NCBI GenBank assembly: GCA_023436825.1
Contig: JAEZHS010000555.1
Span: 1 to 14,798, forward strand
From: Pseudomonadota bacterium
Lineage (GTDB): Bacteria; Pseudomonadota; Alphaproteobacteria; Reyranellales; Reyranellaceae
DNA: 14,798 nucleotides
Direction: 5' to 3'
Of the stretch, positions 6,874-13,880 are shown piece by piece. The position numbers were made by a program, and so were the translations under genes. How positions within the stretch are numbered: position 1 is the first letter of the stretch; each line of letters starts with the position of its first letter. The notes under the pieces are model-generated. The model searched no databases. It saw only the letters and a list, made by a program, of their open reading frames with translations, and had not been told where the DNA came from.

Positions 6874-8119
6874 GTGCGAATCCGTAAGCGCTCTTGAGGG
6901 CGGCCATCAGCTCGGGCAACCCGCCGTTCACCAGCGGAGGCTCAGGCAGCGCCGACTCGATCGGTCCTGGATCTTTCAGACCGCTCGCCGTCAGCAAAGC
7001 GACGCAACGTTCGTGAGGGGCGATGGTGCCGTCGGCGCGCAAGCGCTCGATGGCGGCAAAGGGCGCCACCGACGACGCCTCGGGCCAGATGCCTTCCTTG
7101 GCCGCCAGCGTCACCACCCAGCGCCGCAAGTCGTCGTCGCCGATGGAAACGGCGGCACCACGCGAGCGGCGCAGCACTTCCAGGCCCTGTACTGTGGCCT
7201 GCGCCGCCCCGATCGACGTCGCGATCGAAGGTGCATTGCGCGGCACCTCGGGCGGCATGGCATCGCCGCTCGCCATGGCAGCCGTGAGGGAGCCTGAGAC
7301 TTCAGCGGCGACGAAACGCGGCGTGCGATCGATCCAACCGAGTGCCTTCAGGTCCTCGAAGCCCTTCCACATGCCATAGAGCGCATCGCCGTAGCACACC
7401 GGCAGCACGCACCAGTCGGGCGGCGCCCAGTCGAAGGCCTCGGCTATCTCGTAGGCGATCGTCTTGTAGCCTTCCATGCCGTACGGATTGCTGCCGACCA
7501 CGGGACCGAAGAACGGCGAGGTCGGATACCAGCCGAACTCGCGCACGCCGAGCGACTGCAGGCGCCAGCGGTCGGCCTTGTCGGTCACCTTCACCACCAT
7601 GGCGCCATAGGCGCGCATCTGCAGCACCAGCGGGCCGGCCGAGCCCACGAAGGTGAACACGACGCACGGCAGGCCTGCCTTGGCCGCGTAGGCGGCGGCC
7701 GCTGCCCCGGCATTGCCCGATGAGCTGGAGGCGATGACCTTGGCACCGAAGCGTTTCGCCATGGTGAGGGCGCCCGAGGCCAGACGGTCCTTGAACGACC
7801 ACGTCGGATTGCGCGACTCGTCCTTGATCCAGACATCGCCGAGGCCGAGGTTCGGCGCTTCGAGCAGCGGGGTATCGCCCTCGCCGAGACTGACCGCGTC
7901 GCCGGCACTTGCCGGCAGGAAGGCATCCCAGCGCCACATCGATCGCGGCCGGCGCTGCGTGTCGTTGCGGCCGAGCCCTGTTCCGGGCTGCGTGTCGTAG
8001 GCAACGGTGAGATTGGCGGGAGCGCGGGCTGTTCGGCAGGCCGGGCAATCGTCGGCGAAACGATCGACCGCATATTGGGCGCTGCACCGAACACAGACCA
8101 GCGCACTGGGGGAAGGCAT
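6866..8119 (-). CDS. Threonine-synthase-like PLP-dependent enzyme with N-terminal zinc ribbon
   Basis: A 417-residue fold-type II PLP enzyme. The N-terminus has CVRC (C9, C12) and CPAC (C25, C28), a CX2C-X12-CX2C zinc-ribbon pattern seen in one branch of threonine synthases and cysteate-synthase-like proteins. SLGEGDTPL (78-86) leads to NPTWSFKDR (104-112), in which K110 should hold PLP. SSSSGNAGAA (131-140) matches the substrate-carboxylate and cofactor loop. A later LPVCYGDALYGMWKGF segment replaces the more usual glycine-rich phosphate-binding stretch, here with Cys and Asp. ATG 8119 is preferred to an in-frame start at 8287, which would run into the divergent gene's leader. It heads the minus-strand unit with LLM-3 and LLM-2. 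Linkage to LLM genes rather than to hom or thrB argues against housekeeping threonine synthesis; a beta-replacement or elimination on a related amino acid is an inference. Confidence 0.88.
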   Translation of the reverse strand: MPSPSALVCVRCSAQYAVDRFADDCPACRTARAPANLTVAYDTQPGTGLGRNDTQRRPRSMWRWDAFLPASAGDAVSLGEGDTPLLEAPNLGLGDVWIKDESRNPTWSFKDRLASGALTMAKRFGAKVIASSSSGNAGAAAAAYAAKAGLPCVVFTFVGSAGPLVLQMRAYGAMVVKVTDKADRWRLQSLGVREFGWYPTSPFFGPVVGSNPYGMEGYKTIAYEIAEAFDWAPPDWCVLPVCYGDALYGMWKGFEDLKALGWIDRTPRFVAAEVSGSLTAAMASGDAMPPEVPRNAPSIATSIGAAQATVQGLEVLRRSRGAAVSIGDDDLRRWVVTLAAKEGIWPEASSVAPFAAIERLRADGTIAPHERCVALLTASGLKDPGPIESALPEPPLVNGGLPELMAALKSAYGFAHG

Positions 8120-8198
8120 TTCACACCTTACCGAGTTTCCGGTGGTGCCTCCAATCCGGCAGTGCCAAGGTGCGGCAAAATTCGACAGGAGATTTGCG
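8120..8198. promoter_or_regulatory. Divergent intergenic region, PLP enzyme versus LLM-4
   Basis: This 79-bp gap separates the start codons of two head-to-head genes and must hold at least their leaders. AGGAGA at 8187-8192 is a clear ribosome-binding site for the plus-strand gene, and AAGGTG on the minus strand (8124-8129) is a weaker one for the PLP gene. CACCTT (8124-8129) and AAGGTG (8167-8172) form a widely spaced inverted pair. I could not pick convincing -35 and -10 boxes for either direction. Confidence 0.4.
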
Positions 8199-9059
8199 AT
8201 GGCACTGGGTCGTCTCGGAGTCTGGTACTCGACCGACAAGCTGAATGGCTCGCAGCTCGGCGATTTCGTGAAGGCCGTCGAAGGCAACGGGTATTCAGCA
8301 TTATGGTATCCCGAATCGCGCGGCTACGAATCGATGTCGCTGGCTGGCTATCTGTTGAGCAAATCAAGCAAGCTCACGATCGGCAGCTCGATCGCAAACA
8401 TCTATGCTCGCGATTCCTACACAGCCAAAAGAGCCCTGATTTCATTGAACGACTGGTACGGTGGGCGTTTCATCCTGGGCCTGGGCGTCAGCCATATTCC
8501 CATGGTCGAGGGCCTGCGCGGCCATCGTTACGACAAGCCCATCCCGGCGATGCGGGCCTATCTCGACGGCATCAACAACGATGTACCGGCCGGCGAGGAG
8601 CTGCCCGTCGTGGTCGCGGCGCTTGGCCCGAAGATGCTGGCGCTCAGCGCCGAGAAATCGCGCGGCGCCGTTCCGTATAACGTAACGCCGCGGCACACCA
8701 AGCAGGCAGCGGCGGTCCTGGGGCCGAACAAGATACTCGCCGTCGAGCAGAAGGTGACGATCGAGACAGATTCCAACCGCGCGCGCACGCTCGGCCGCAA
8801 GGAGCTGGCGCGCTACATGGTGCTGCCCAACTACCGAAACAACTGGCTGCGCGAGGGCTTCACCGAAGCCGACCTCGCCAACGGCGGCAGCGACCGCTTC
8901 ATCGACGCGATGTGCCTGTGGGGCGACGCGGAGACCGTCAAGAAGGGCCTGCGTGCCCACTTCGAGGCGGGCGCCACGCATGTCTGCCTGCAGCCTGTGC
9001 ACGCCGACGGCGACTTCGCCGCGCGCGATCGCATGCTGGCGGCGTTGGCGGATACCTGA
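8199..9059 (+). CDS. LLM-class oxidoreductase, TIGR03620/MSMEG_4141-like (LLM-4)
   Basis: A 286-residue luciferase-like protein of the group annotated as probable F420-dependent oxidoreductases of the MSMEG_4141 type. Recognisable blocks are LGRLGVWYSTDKL (3-15), GYSALWYPESRGYESMSLAG (31-50), IANIYARD (65-72), GGRFILGLGVSH (88-99) and MVEGLRGHRYDKPIPAMRAY (102-121). The last two are very characteristic of this subfamily. The ATG follows AGGAGATTTGCG. It is the first gene of a plus-strand pair with LLM-5, 13 bp downstream, and is divergent from the PLP gene. Bases 8281-8460, inside the N-terminal third, have only 92 G/C of 180 (51%), clearly below neighbouring lines. The substrate is unknown. 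Actinobacterial relatives are presumed to use F420, which cannot be assumed here. Confidence 0.93.
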   Translation: MALGRLGVWYSTDKLNGSQLGDFVKAVEGNGYSALWYPESRGYESMSLAGYLLSKSSKLTIGSSIANIYARDSYTAKRALISLNDWYGGRFILGLGVSHIPMVEGLRGHRYDKPIPAMRAYLDGINNDVPAGEELPVVVAALGPKMLALSAEKSRGAVPYNVTPRHTKQAAAVLGPNKILAVEQKVTIETDSNRARTLGRKELARYMVLPNYRNNWLREGFTEADLANGGSDRFIDAMCLWGDAETVKKGLRAHFEAGATHVCLQPVHADGDFAARDRMLAALADT

Positions 9060-9072
9060 GAGGAACACGACG

Positions 9073-10137
9073 ATGGATTTCGGCATCGCGCTGCCCACGG
9101 CGGCAGACTCGTGGCAGGTCACCAAGGAAGCCGAGGAACTCGGCTTCACCCATGCCTGGTTCTACGACACCCAGATGCTGAGCGCCGACTGCTTCGTCGC
9201 CATGGGTGCCGCGGCGGTGAACACCAGGCGCATCAGGCTGGGCACCGGCGTGCTGGTGCCGTCGAACCGCATCGCGCCTGTGGCGGCCAATGCGCTCGCC
9301 ACGCTGAACCAACTCGCCCCCGGCCGCATCGACTTCGGCGTCGGCACCGGCTTCACGGCGCGGCGCGCCATGGGCTTCGGCGCCATCAAGGTGAAGGACA
9401 TGGAGACCTACATCCACCAGGTCTATGGCCTGCTGCGCCGCGAGACCGTCGAGTTCGAGATGGAGGGGCAGAAGAAGAAGATCCGCTTCCTCAATCCCGA
9501 GCTGCCCTTGTTCAACACCAAGGACCCGATCGCGCTGCACCTGTCGGCCTTCGGGCCGCGCACCAGAGCGCTGACGGCCAAGCTCAAGGCGGGCTGGATC
9601 GACTTCGTCGGCAAGATCGAGAACGGCATCAAGGAAGTCGAGGCGATGCGCGAGGCCTGGACCAAGGCCGGTCACGCCGCTGGCGATCTGCAGGCCACCG
9701 CCTTTGCGCTGGGCTGCGTGCTGAAGGACGGCGAACCCGCCGATTCGCCGCGCGCCGTGGCGCAGGCCGGCCCGCGCGCCGCCGTGATGCTGCATCGCGC
9801 CGCCGATGAAGCGCTTGCCGGATTGGCACCGGGCGTGGCCATGCTGTCGACGCCGGAGATCAAGGCCTACATCGAGATGGCGCGCGGTTTCGAACCCAAG
9901 GATGCGCCCTACCTCGAGAACCATCGCGGGCATCTGATGTTCGTGAAGGAAGAGGAGAAGAAGCTCGTCACCGCCGACCTGATCGCCAACACGTCGTTCA
10001 CGGCAAGCGAGGCGGAGATCAAGAAGCGCATCGAGGCGCTGCGCGGTGCAGGCTACAGCCAGTTCACCATCCAGCTCGTGCCGGGCCAGGAATCGGCGCT
10101 GGCTGACTGGGCACGCATCCGAAAGGCATTCGCTTAG
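9073..10137 (+). CDS. LLM-class flavin/F420-dependent oxidoreductase (LLM-5)
   Basis: A 354-residue luciferase-like protein, the longest of the nine. It starts MDFGIALPTAAD, followed by EELGFTHAWFYDTQML (21-36), IRLGTGVLVPSNR (54-66) and PGRIDFGVGTGFTARRAMGF (83-102). The GxGTGFTARRAMG motif is like the phosphate-binding GSGDSAxRxxG loop of Mer and phthiodiolone-reductase-like enzymes. An insertion rich in Lys and Glu around residues 131-140 (MEGQKKKIRF) sits where other members have a shorter loop. The ATG is supported by AGAGGA overlapping the LLM-4 stop, and the 13-bp gap implies one transcript. Its stop is only 3 bp from the stop of the convergent 2OG oxygenase. Reaction and substrate are unknown. 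Confidence 0.92.
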   Translation: MDFGIALPTAADSWQVTKEAEELGFTHAWFYDTQMLSADCFVAMGAAAVNTRRIRLGTGVLVPSNRIAPVAANALATLNQLAPGRIDFGVGTGFTARRAMGFGAIKVKDMETYIHQVYGLLRRETVEFEMEGQKKKIRFLNPELPLFNTKDPIALHLSAFGPRTRALTAKLKAGWIDFVGKIENGIKEVEAMREAWTKAGHAAGDLQATAFALGCVLKDGEPADSPRAVAQAGPRAAVMLHRAADEALAGLAPGVAMLSTPEIKAYIEMARGFEPKDAPYLENHRGHLMFVKEEEKKLVTADLIANTSFTASEAEIKKRIEALRGAGYSQFTIQLVPGQESALADWARIRKAFA

Positions 10138-10140
10138 GCC

Positions 10141-10794
10141 TTAAAGACTCAAATTGAACGCAATCGAAATGCGTTCGGCGGTGCCGTGATAGGGCCGTAC
10201 CTGGTGGATCATCCAGGACGGAAACATCACCAGCCGGCCGGCCTTGGGCCGGATGCGCTCGGTGGCGCCTCCCGTGAGACCACCCGGCATGGCGTAGCCG
10301 AGATGTGGCGCGTTCATCGCCGGCAAGGGGCCGCGCGGGTCCATGAACTCGAGCTCGCCACCCAGGGACGGATCGGCATCGATGCCGCCGTCGTCGACGT
10401 AATAGACGCCCGACCAGAAGGCGCCCGGGTGGGAGTGGAATTCGTTGCCGTGGCCGCTGCGATTGACGTTCGCCCACATGTTGCCGTGCCAGGTCACGGC
10501 AAAAAATCCCGGATGCGGCCCGCTGCCGGTGGCGCCCTTGCGATCCGTCGTCACGCGGTTGGCGACGTTGCGGCCGATGGCCAGCAGCTTGATCGCTGGC
10601 GCGCCGCCCCAGCGGTCCATGTCCCAGCTCGACTGCCAGCCCCCGATATTGGAGTGCTGCGTGCTGGGATGATTCTTTTCGCGCTCACCGATGACACGGC
10701 GCAATTCGCTATTGAGCGTCGCCGCCTCAGGCACGTCGAAGGTAACGAGCGGGGTTGCGAACAGGGGAAGGATTTCGGGCGCAGCACTGCTCAT
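10141..10794 (-). CDS. 2OG-Fe(II) oxygenase family protein (TIGR02466-like)
   Basis: A 217-residue putative iron/2-oxoglutarate dioxygenase. The sequence has the family's ordered blocks: LFATPLVTFDVP (11-22), SNIGGWQSSWDMD (48-60), WANVNRSGHGNEFHSHPGAF ending at 126, then SGVYYV (128-133), GGELEFMDPRG (145-155), GRLVMFPSWMIHQVRPY (186-202) and ERISIAFNLSL at the end. Likely iron ligands are H120 or H122 together with H197; R208 is the expected 2-oxoglutarate-binding arginine. The middle ligand (D or E near 147-152) is a guess. It is a single-gene unit convergent with LLM-5. A cluster of TGCACT repeats lies just upstream. The Shine-Dalgarno sequence is weak (CGGCGG next to the ATG). The substrate is unknown for this family; proximity suggests a role in the same catabolic programme as the LLM genes. 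Confidence 0.88.
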   Translation of the reverse strand: MSSAAPEILPLFATPLVTFDVPEAATLNSELRRVIGEREKNHPSTQHSNIGGWQSSWDMDRWGGAPAIKLLAIGRNVANRVTTDRKGATGSGPHPGFFAVTWHGNMWANVNRSGHGNEFHSHPGAFWSGVYYVDDGGIDADPSLGGELEFMDPRGPLPAMNAPHLGYAMPGGLTGGATERIRPKAGRLVMFPSWMIHQVRPYHGTAERISIAFNLSL

Positions 10795-10807
10795 CCGCCG
10801 GCAACGT

Positions 10808-10850
10808 GTGCAGTTGCACTTCTAACTGCACTCGATTTTTCGGCAGTGCA
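10808..10850. promoter_or_regulatory. Operator-like TGCACT repeats upstream of the 2OG oxygenase
   Basis: The 125-bp gap 10795-10919 holds three copies of TGCACT: plus strand at 10815-10820 and 10827-10832, and inverted (AGTGCA) at 10845-10850. GTGCAGTT (10808-10815) and AACTGCAC (10824-10831) form a perfect 8-bp inverted repeat with an 8-base spacer, and GTGCAGTTGCAC at 10808-10819 is itself a near-palindrome. Such clustered dyads between the end of LLM-6 and the start of the oxygenase suggest a regulator-binding region. The regulator is unknown, and promoter boxes could not be assigned. Confidence 0.4.
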
Positions 10851-10919
10851 CCTATGCGCGTTCGGCGACTTCAACTTTTCGAGAGAGCGGCGAGAACAAC
10901 AGCACACCGAGTGAAGTCA

Positions 10920-11801
10920 TCACGCCTCCGCGTAGGGCCGGATGACCATATCGCCGAAGCGGGCCAGGCTCTCTTCGAGGTTCGGCATGAAGGGACCGAC
11001 GGGGAGGACGATGCGGTCGACGCCGCGGCGCTTGCGCTCCTCGATGGCGGCCCCCGGCTCGACGGTCGAGCTGGGCAGCAGGTCGGGGCAGCCTGCAATC
11101 ATCTCGATGGCTGCAGGATCGCGACCGGCGTCGGCCGCGGCGCGTCGCGCTACCTCGAACAGCGGAAAGGTATCGACTTGTGCGCCGACCGATGGGAAGA
11201 AGCCGTCGCCCAAGCGGCCGGCACGGCGGGCGGCGGCTTCGGAGTGGCCGCCGACGACGATGGGAACGCGGCCGACCGGCTTGGGATTGCAGCTCACCTC
11301 CTTGAACCTCACGAACTCGCCCGAGAAAGTTGCACCGTCCTCGGCCCACAGCGCCTTCATGGCAGCGACATATTCGTCGGCCCGCCGGCCGCGCCGTTCG
11401 AAGGGTACGCCCAGGGCCTGGAACTCCTCCTTCAGCCAGCCGACGCCGATCCCGAGCTCGAACCGCCCGCCGCTCATGTAGTCGAGGGTGGCGACCTGCT
11501 TGGCCAGAACCAGCGGGTCGCGCTGTGGCAGGATGACCACGCCGGTCAGGAAGCGCAGCCGCGTCGTCACGGCGGCGGCATAGGCGATCCAGATCAGGGG
11601 ATCGGGAAAGGCGCCGCCGCGGCCGACCGGCAGGCGGCCGGTCGCCGAATAGGGATAGGTCGAGCTGTAGTTGTCGGGAAAGACCACATGGTCGACCGCC
11701 AGGACCGAATCGAAGCCGGCCGCCTCGGCAAGCTGCGCCAGCCGCGCCGCGCCGGCGAAATCGGGGAAGGTATTATTGCCGAAATGCAGGGCGAACTTCA
11801 T
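10920..11801 (-). CDS. LLM-class oxidoreductase, TIGR03619-like (LLM-6)
   Basis: A 293-residue luciferase-like protein of the group often annotated as TIGR03619 F420-dependent oxidoreductases. Key blocks are MKFALHFGNN, AAGFDSVLAVDHVVFPDNY (27-45), a YPYSATGRLPVG insertion (49-60), TTRLRFLTGVVILPQRDP (79-96), and GGRFELGIGVGWLKEEFQAL (111-130), the cofactor-phosphate region. RVPIVVGGHSEAAARRAG follows. The start at 11801 gives a protein beginning at strand 1; GGTGA lies upstream, and an in-frame start at 11912 would overlap LLM-7 widely. It is second in a minus-strand pair, 16 bp after the LLM-7 stop. Its closest relative in the window by motif content is LLM-9: GVGW-KEE, the PQR-(D/N)-P motif and the DPL/LD insertion region are shared. 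Substrate and cofactor are not determined. Confidence 0.93.
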   Translation of the reverse strand: MKFALHFGNNTFPDFAGAARLAQLAEAAGFDSVLAVDHVVFPDNYSSTYPYSATGRLPVGRGGAFPDPLIWIAYAAAVTTRLRFLTGVVILPQRDPLVLAKQVATLDYMSGGRFELGIGVGWLKEEFQALGVPFERRGRRADEYVAAMKALWAEDGATFSGEFVRFKEVSCNPKPVGRVPIVVGGHSEAAARRAGRLGDGFFPSVGAQVDTFPLFEVARRAAADAGRDPAAIEMIAGCPDLLPSSTVEPGAAIEERKRRGVDRIVLPVGPFMPNLEESLARFGDMVIRPYAEA

Positions 11802-11817
11802 GGCATCACCGTTCCCG

Positions 11818-12768
11818 TCACCAGCCGAGATCGTGGCGGATCCGCGCCGCCGTCTCGAGATGCCGGTCGTGATCGCCGGCAAAGCGCAGCACAAGGTGTG
11901 TAGCGCCGGCATCGGCGTAGGACTTTATCCACGCCGCCGCCTCGGCCGCCGGGCCGGCAAAGCTCTTCTGACGTTTGCGCGTCTCCAGGGGATCGACGCC
12001 GTAATATTCCTTCAGGTAGGCGTTGAGCTTGTCGTCGGCGCGCTGGGCGTTGTCGTCGATCGACAGCGTCATGTACATCGCCGCCGTGAGCTTGGAGGGA
12101 TCGCGGCCTGCCGCTTTCGCCGCCGACACCACCTCCGCCCATTCCGGCGCATAGTCCTTGGCGAGCGGGCTGTTGGGGAACCAGCCGTCGTAGAGCTTGC
12201 CGGCGCGCTCGCGCGAAGCCGTGACCGCACCGGCGATCCAGATCGGCGGCCCGCCCGGCCGATGCGGCGTCGGCCCGAGCACGCTCTCCTTCACCGTCCA
12301 GCGGCCTTCCGCGCCGGGGCGGGGCCAGGTGACCGGCTTGCCGCCCCACAGCGCGCGGCAGAGCGCCAGGCCTTCGACCAGGCGGCCGACGCGCTTGTCG
12401 AACGGCACGCCCGCCGCGGCGAACTCGGCGCGCACATTGGGCACGTCGGGCGCGATCCCGACGCCCAGGATCACCCTCCCCTCGGCGATGCGATCGAGCG
12501 TAGCCACCTGCTGGGCCAGCACGACGGGATTTCGCAGGGCAGGCAGCAGCACCGCCGTGCCCAGCTCGGGCTTGCGGGTGCGGGCGGCGACAGCAGCCAG
12601 AAGCGTCAGCGGATCGTGCCGCGGCCGCGCCAGCAATGAATCGCCGACCCACAGGGAATCGTAGCCCAGCCCTTCCGCCTTCTCCGCCAATGCCAGCAAC
12701 GATGCCGTCTCGTCACGGTGTTCCATGACGCGTTCCCGCGTCGGCAGCAGGTAGCCCACTCTCGGCAT
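11818..12768 (-). CDS. LLM-class flavin/F420-dependent oxidoreductase (LLM-7)
   Basis: A 316-residue luciferase-like protein. It starts PRVGYLLPTRERV, then AEGLGYDSLWVGDSLLARPR (31-50), ELGTAVLLPALRNPVVLAQQ (68-87), EGRVILGVGIAPDVPNVRAE (96-115) and GGPPIWIAGAVTASRERAGK, the conserved late strand and helix. The segment after GVGI is IAPDVP rather than GW-KEE, which sets it apart from LLM-6 and LLM-9, so the active-site loop differs. AGAGGAAA precedes the ATG at good spacing. It is the first gene of the minus-strand pair and lies divergent to LLM-8 across 61 bp. A nearby ARPRHDP motif (47-53) is common in family members annotated as alkanesulfonate or limonene monooxygenase-like, but this does not fix the substrate. 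Confidence 0.92.
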   Translation of the reverse strand: MPRVGYLLPTRERVMEHRDETASLLALAEKAEGLGYDSLWVGDSLLARPRHDPLTLLAAVAARTRKPELGTAVLLPALRNPVVLAQQVATLDRIAEGRVILGVGIAPDVPNVRAEFAAAGVPFDKRVGRLVEGLALCRALWGGKPVTWPRPGAEGRWTVKESVLGPTPHRPGGPPIWIAGAVTASRERAGKLYDGWFPNSPLAKDYAPEWAEVVSAAKAAGRDPSKLTAAMYMTLSIDDNAQRADDKLNAYLKEYYGVDPLETRKRQKSFAGPAAEAAAWIKSYADAGATHLVLRFAGDHDRHLETAARIRHDLGW

Positions 12769-12794
12769 GGCGTTTCCTCTGGTCGATCTTTCAT

Positions 12795-12803
12795 TGATAT
12801 AGT
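12795..12803 (+). promoter_or_regulatory. Candidate extended -10 promoter for LLM-8/LLM-9
   Basis: TGATATAGT contains TGn followed by TATAGT, five of six matches to TATAAT with the extended -10 TG. A transcript would start near base 12810, just ahead of GGAGG (12817-12821) and the LLM-8 ATG at 12830. No good -35 box stands 17 bp upstream, which is usual for extended -10 promoters. It lies within the 61-bp divergent gap and is its most AT-rich part; the minus strand of the same spot (CTATATC) could serve LLM-7. Confidence 0.45.
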
Positions 12804-12829
12804 TTGCGCGGTGGTTGGAGGAAACGGCA

Positions 12830-13867
12830 ATGAAATTGGGCCTGTCGATCGGCTACTCGCGCGCGCATCTCGACATCCCGGTCAAGCTGATCCAGCGCGC
12901 CGAGGAGCTGGGCTACGATTCGGTGTGGACCGCCGAGGCCTACGGCTCGGACGCCGTGACGCCGCTCGCCTACCTGGCCGCGCTCACCAAGCGCATAAAG
13001 CTCGGCACCGGCATCATGCAGCTTGCCGCGCGCACGCCGGCCAATGCGGCGATGTCGGCCGCGACCGTCGATGCCATGGCGGGCGGCGGACGGTTCATCG
13101 CCGGGCTCGGCGTGTCGGGCCCGCAGATCGTCGAAGGCTGGTATGGCGAGCCCTGGGGCAAGCCCTACTACCGGATGAAGGATTACGTGGCGATCATGCG
13201 CAAGATTTTCAGGCGCGAGGGTCCGGTGAGCCACGACGGCAAGGAGTACACCCTGCCCTACACCGGACCGGGCGCGATGGGGATCGGCAAGCCGCTGAAG
13301 TCGATCCTGCACATGAACCCGGACATCCCGATCTATCTCGCCACCGGCAACGAATCGACGGTCAAGCTCACCGCCGAGATCGCCGACGGCTGGCTGCCAA
13401 TGGGGTTCATGCCGGGCGCGATGGACGAATACCGGCCGTGGCTCGAGGAAGGATTCAGGCGCGCTGGCAACGGCAAGAGCATGAAGGACTTTGCCATCAC
13501 CGCCTCGGTGCATGTCGAGGTCGAGAACGACGTGAAGGCGGCGCTGGCCAGGCTGAAGCCCGAGGTGGCGCTCTATGTCGGCGGCATGGGCCACAAGACC
13601 AAGAACTTCCACAACGACATCATGGTGCGCCGCGGCTTCGGCGACGCCGCCAAGCGCATCCAGGAACTGTATCTGGCGCATCGCAAGGACGAGGCGATCG
13701 CGGCGGTGCCTGACGAGTGGGTCGACATGAAGTCGCTGGTCGGCCCGCCCGCGCGCATCCGCGAGCGCTATCGCGCGTGGGAGGATTGCGGCGCCGACAC
13801 GATCAGCGTCCGTTCGCGCCAGCCCGAGGCCATCGAGGTCATGGCGCAGGCCGCGCGCCTCAACTGA
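12830..13867 (+). CDS. LLM-class F420-dependent-type oxidoreductase, Rv3520c-like (LLM-8)
   Basis: A 345-residue luciferase-like protein closely resembling the Rv3520c group (TIGR03559-type). Diagnostic blocks are MKLGLSIGYSRAH, ELGYDSVWTAEAYGSDAVTP (26-45), KLGTGIMQLAARTPANAAMS (57-76), GRFIAGLGVSGPQIVEGWYG (87-106), KEYTLPYTGPGAMGIGKPLK (138-157) and ADGWLPMGFMPG. AEAYGSD and GVSGPQIVEGWYG are especially characteristic. The ATG is set by GGAGG 8 bases upstream; the TTG at 12815 overlaps that site and is unlikely. It is the first gene of a pair with LLM-9 13 bp downstream. In mycobacteria, family members are predicted F420 enzymes of unproven substrate. Here the cofactor is open because no F420-biosynthesis gene is in the window. 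Confidence 0.94.
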   Translation: MKLGLSIGYSRAHLDIPVKLIQRAEELGYDSVWTAEAYGSDAVTPLAYLAALTKRIKLGTGIMQLAARTPANAAMSAATVDAMAGGGRFIAGLGVSGPQIVEGWYGEPWGKPYYRMKDYVAIMRKIFRREGPVSHDGKEYTLPYTGPGAMGIGKPLKSILHMNPDIPIYLATGNESTVKLTAEIADGWLPMGFMPGAMDEYRPWLEEGFRRAGNGKSMKDFAITASVHVEVENDVKAALARLKPEVALYVGGMGHKTKNFHNDIMVRRGFGDAAKRIQELYLAHRKDEAIAAVPDEWVDMKSLVGPPARIRERYRAWEDCGADTISVRSRQPEAIEVMAQAARLN

Positions 13868-13880
13868 AGGAGTAAAGCCT

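Noticed and set aside
6866..8119. Naming the PLP gene thrC
   Set aside because: The fold and PLP motifs fit, but the phosphate-loop region is unusual and the neighbours are LLM genes rather than hom or thrB, so the specific symbol is not justified.
10138..10140. A terminator between the convergent LLM-5 and 2OG oxygenase genes
   Set aside because: Only 3 bp separate the two stop codons and no hairpin with a T-tract is visible there; any termination must occur inside the opposing genes.
10755..11903. A 382-codon plus-strand frame opposite LLM-6 and part of LLM-7
   Set aside because: The minus-strand genes here have unmistakable LLM motifs; the plus-strand product has none.
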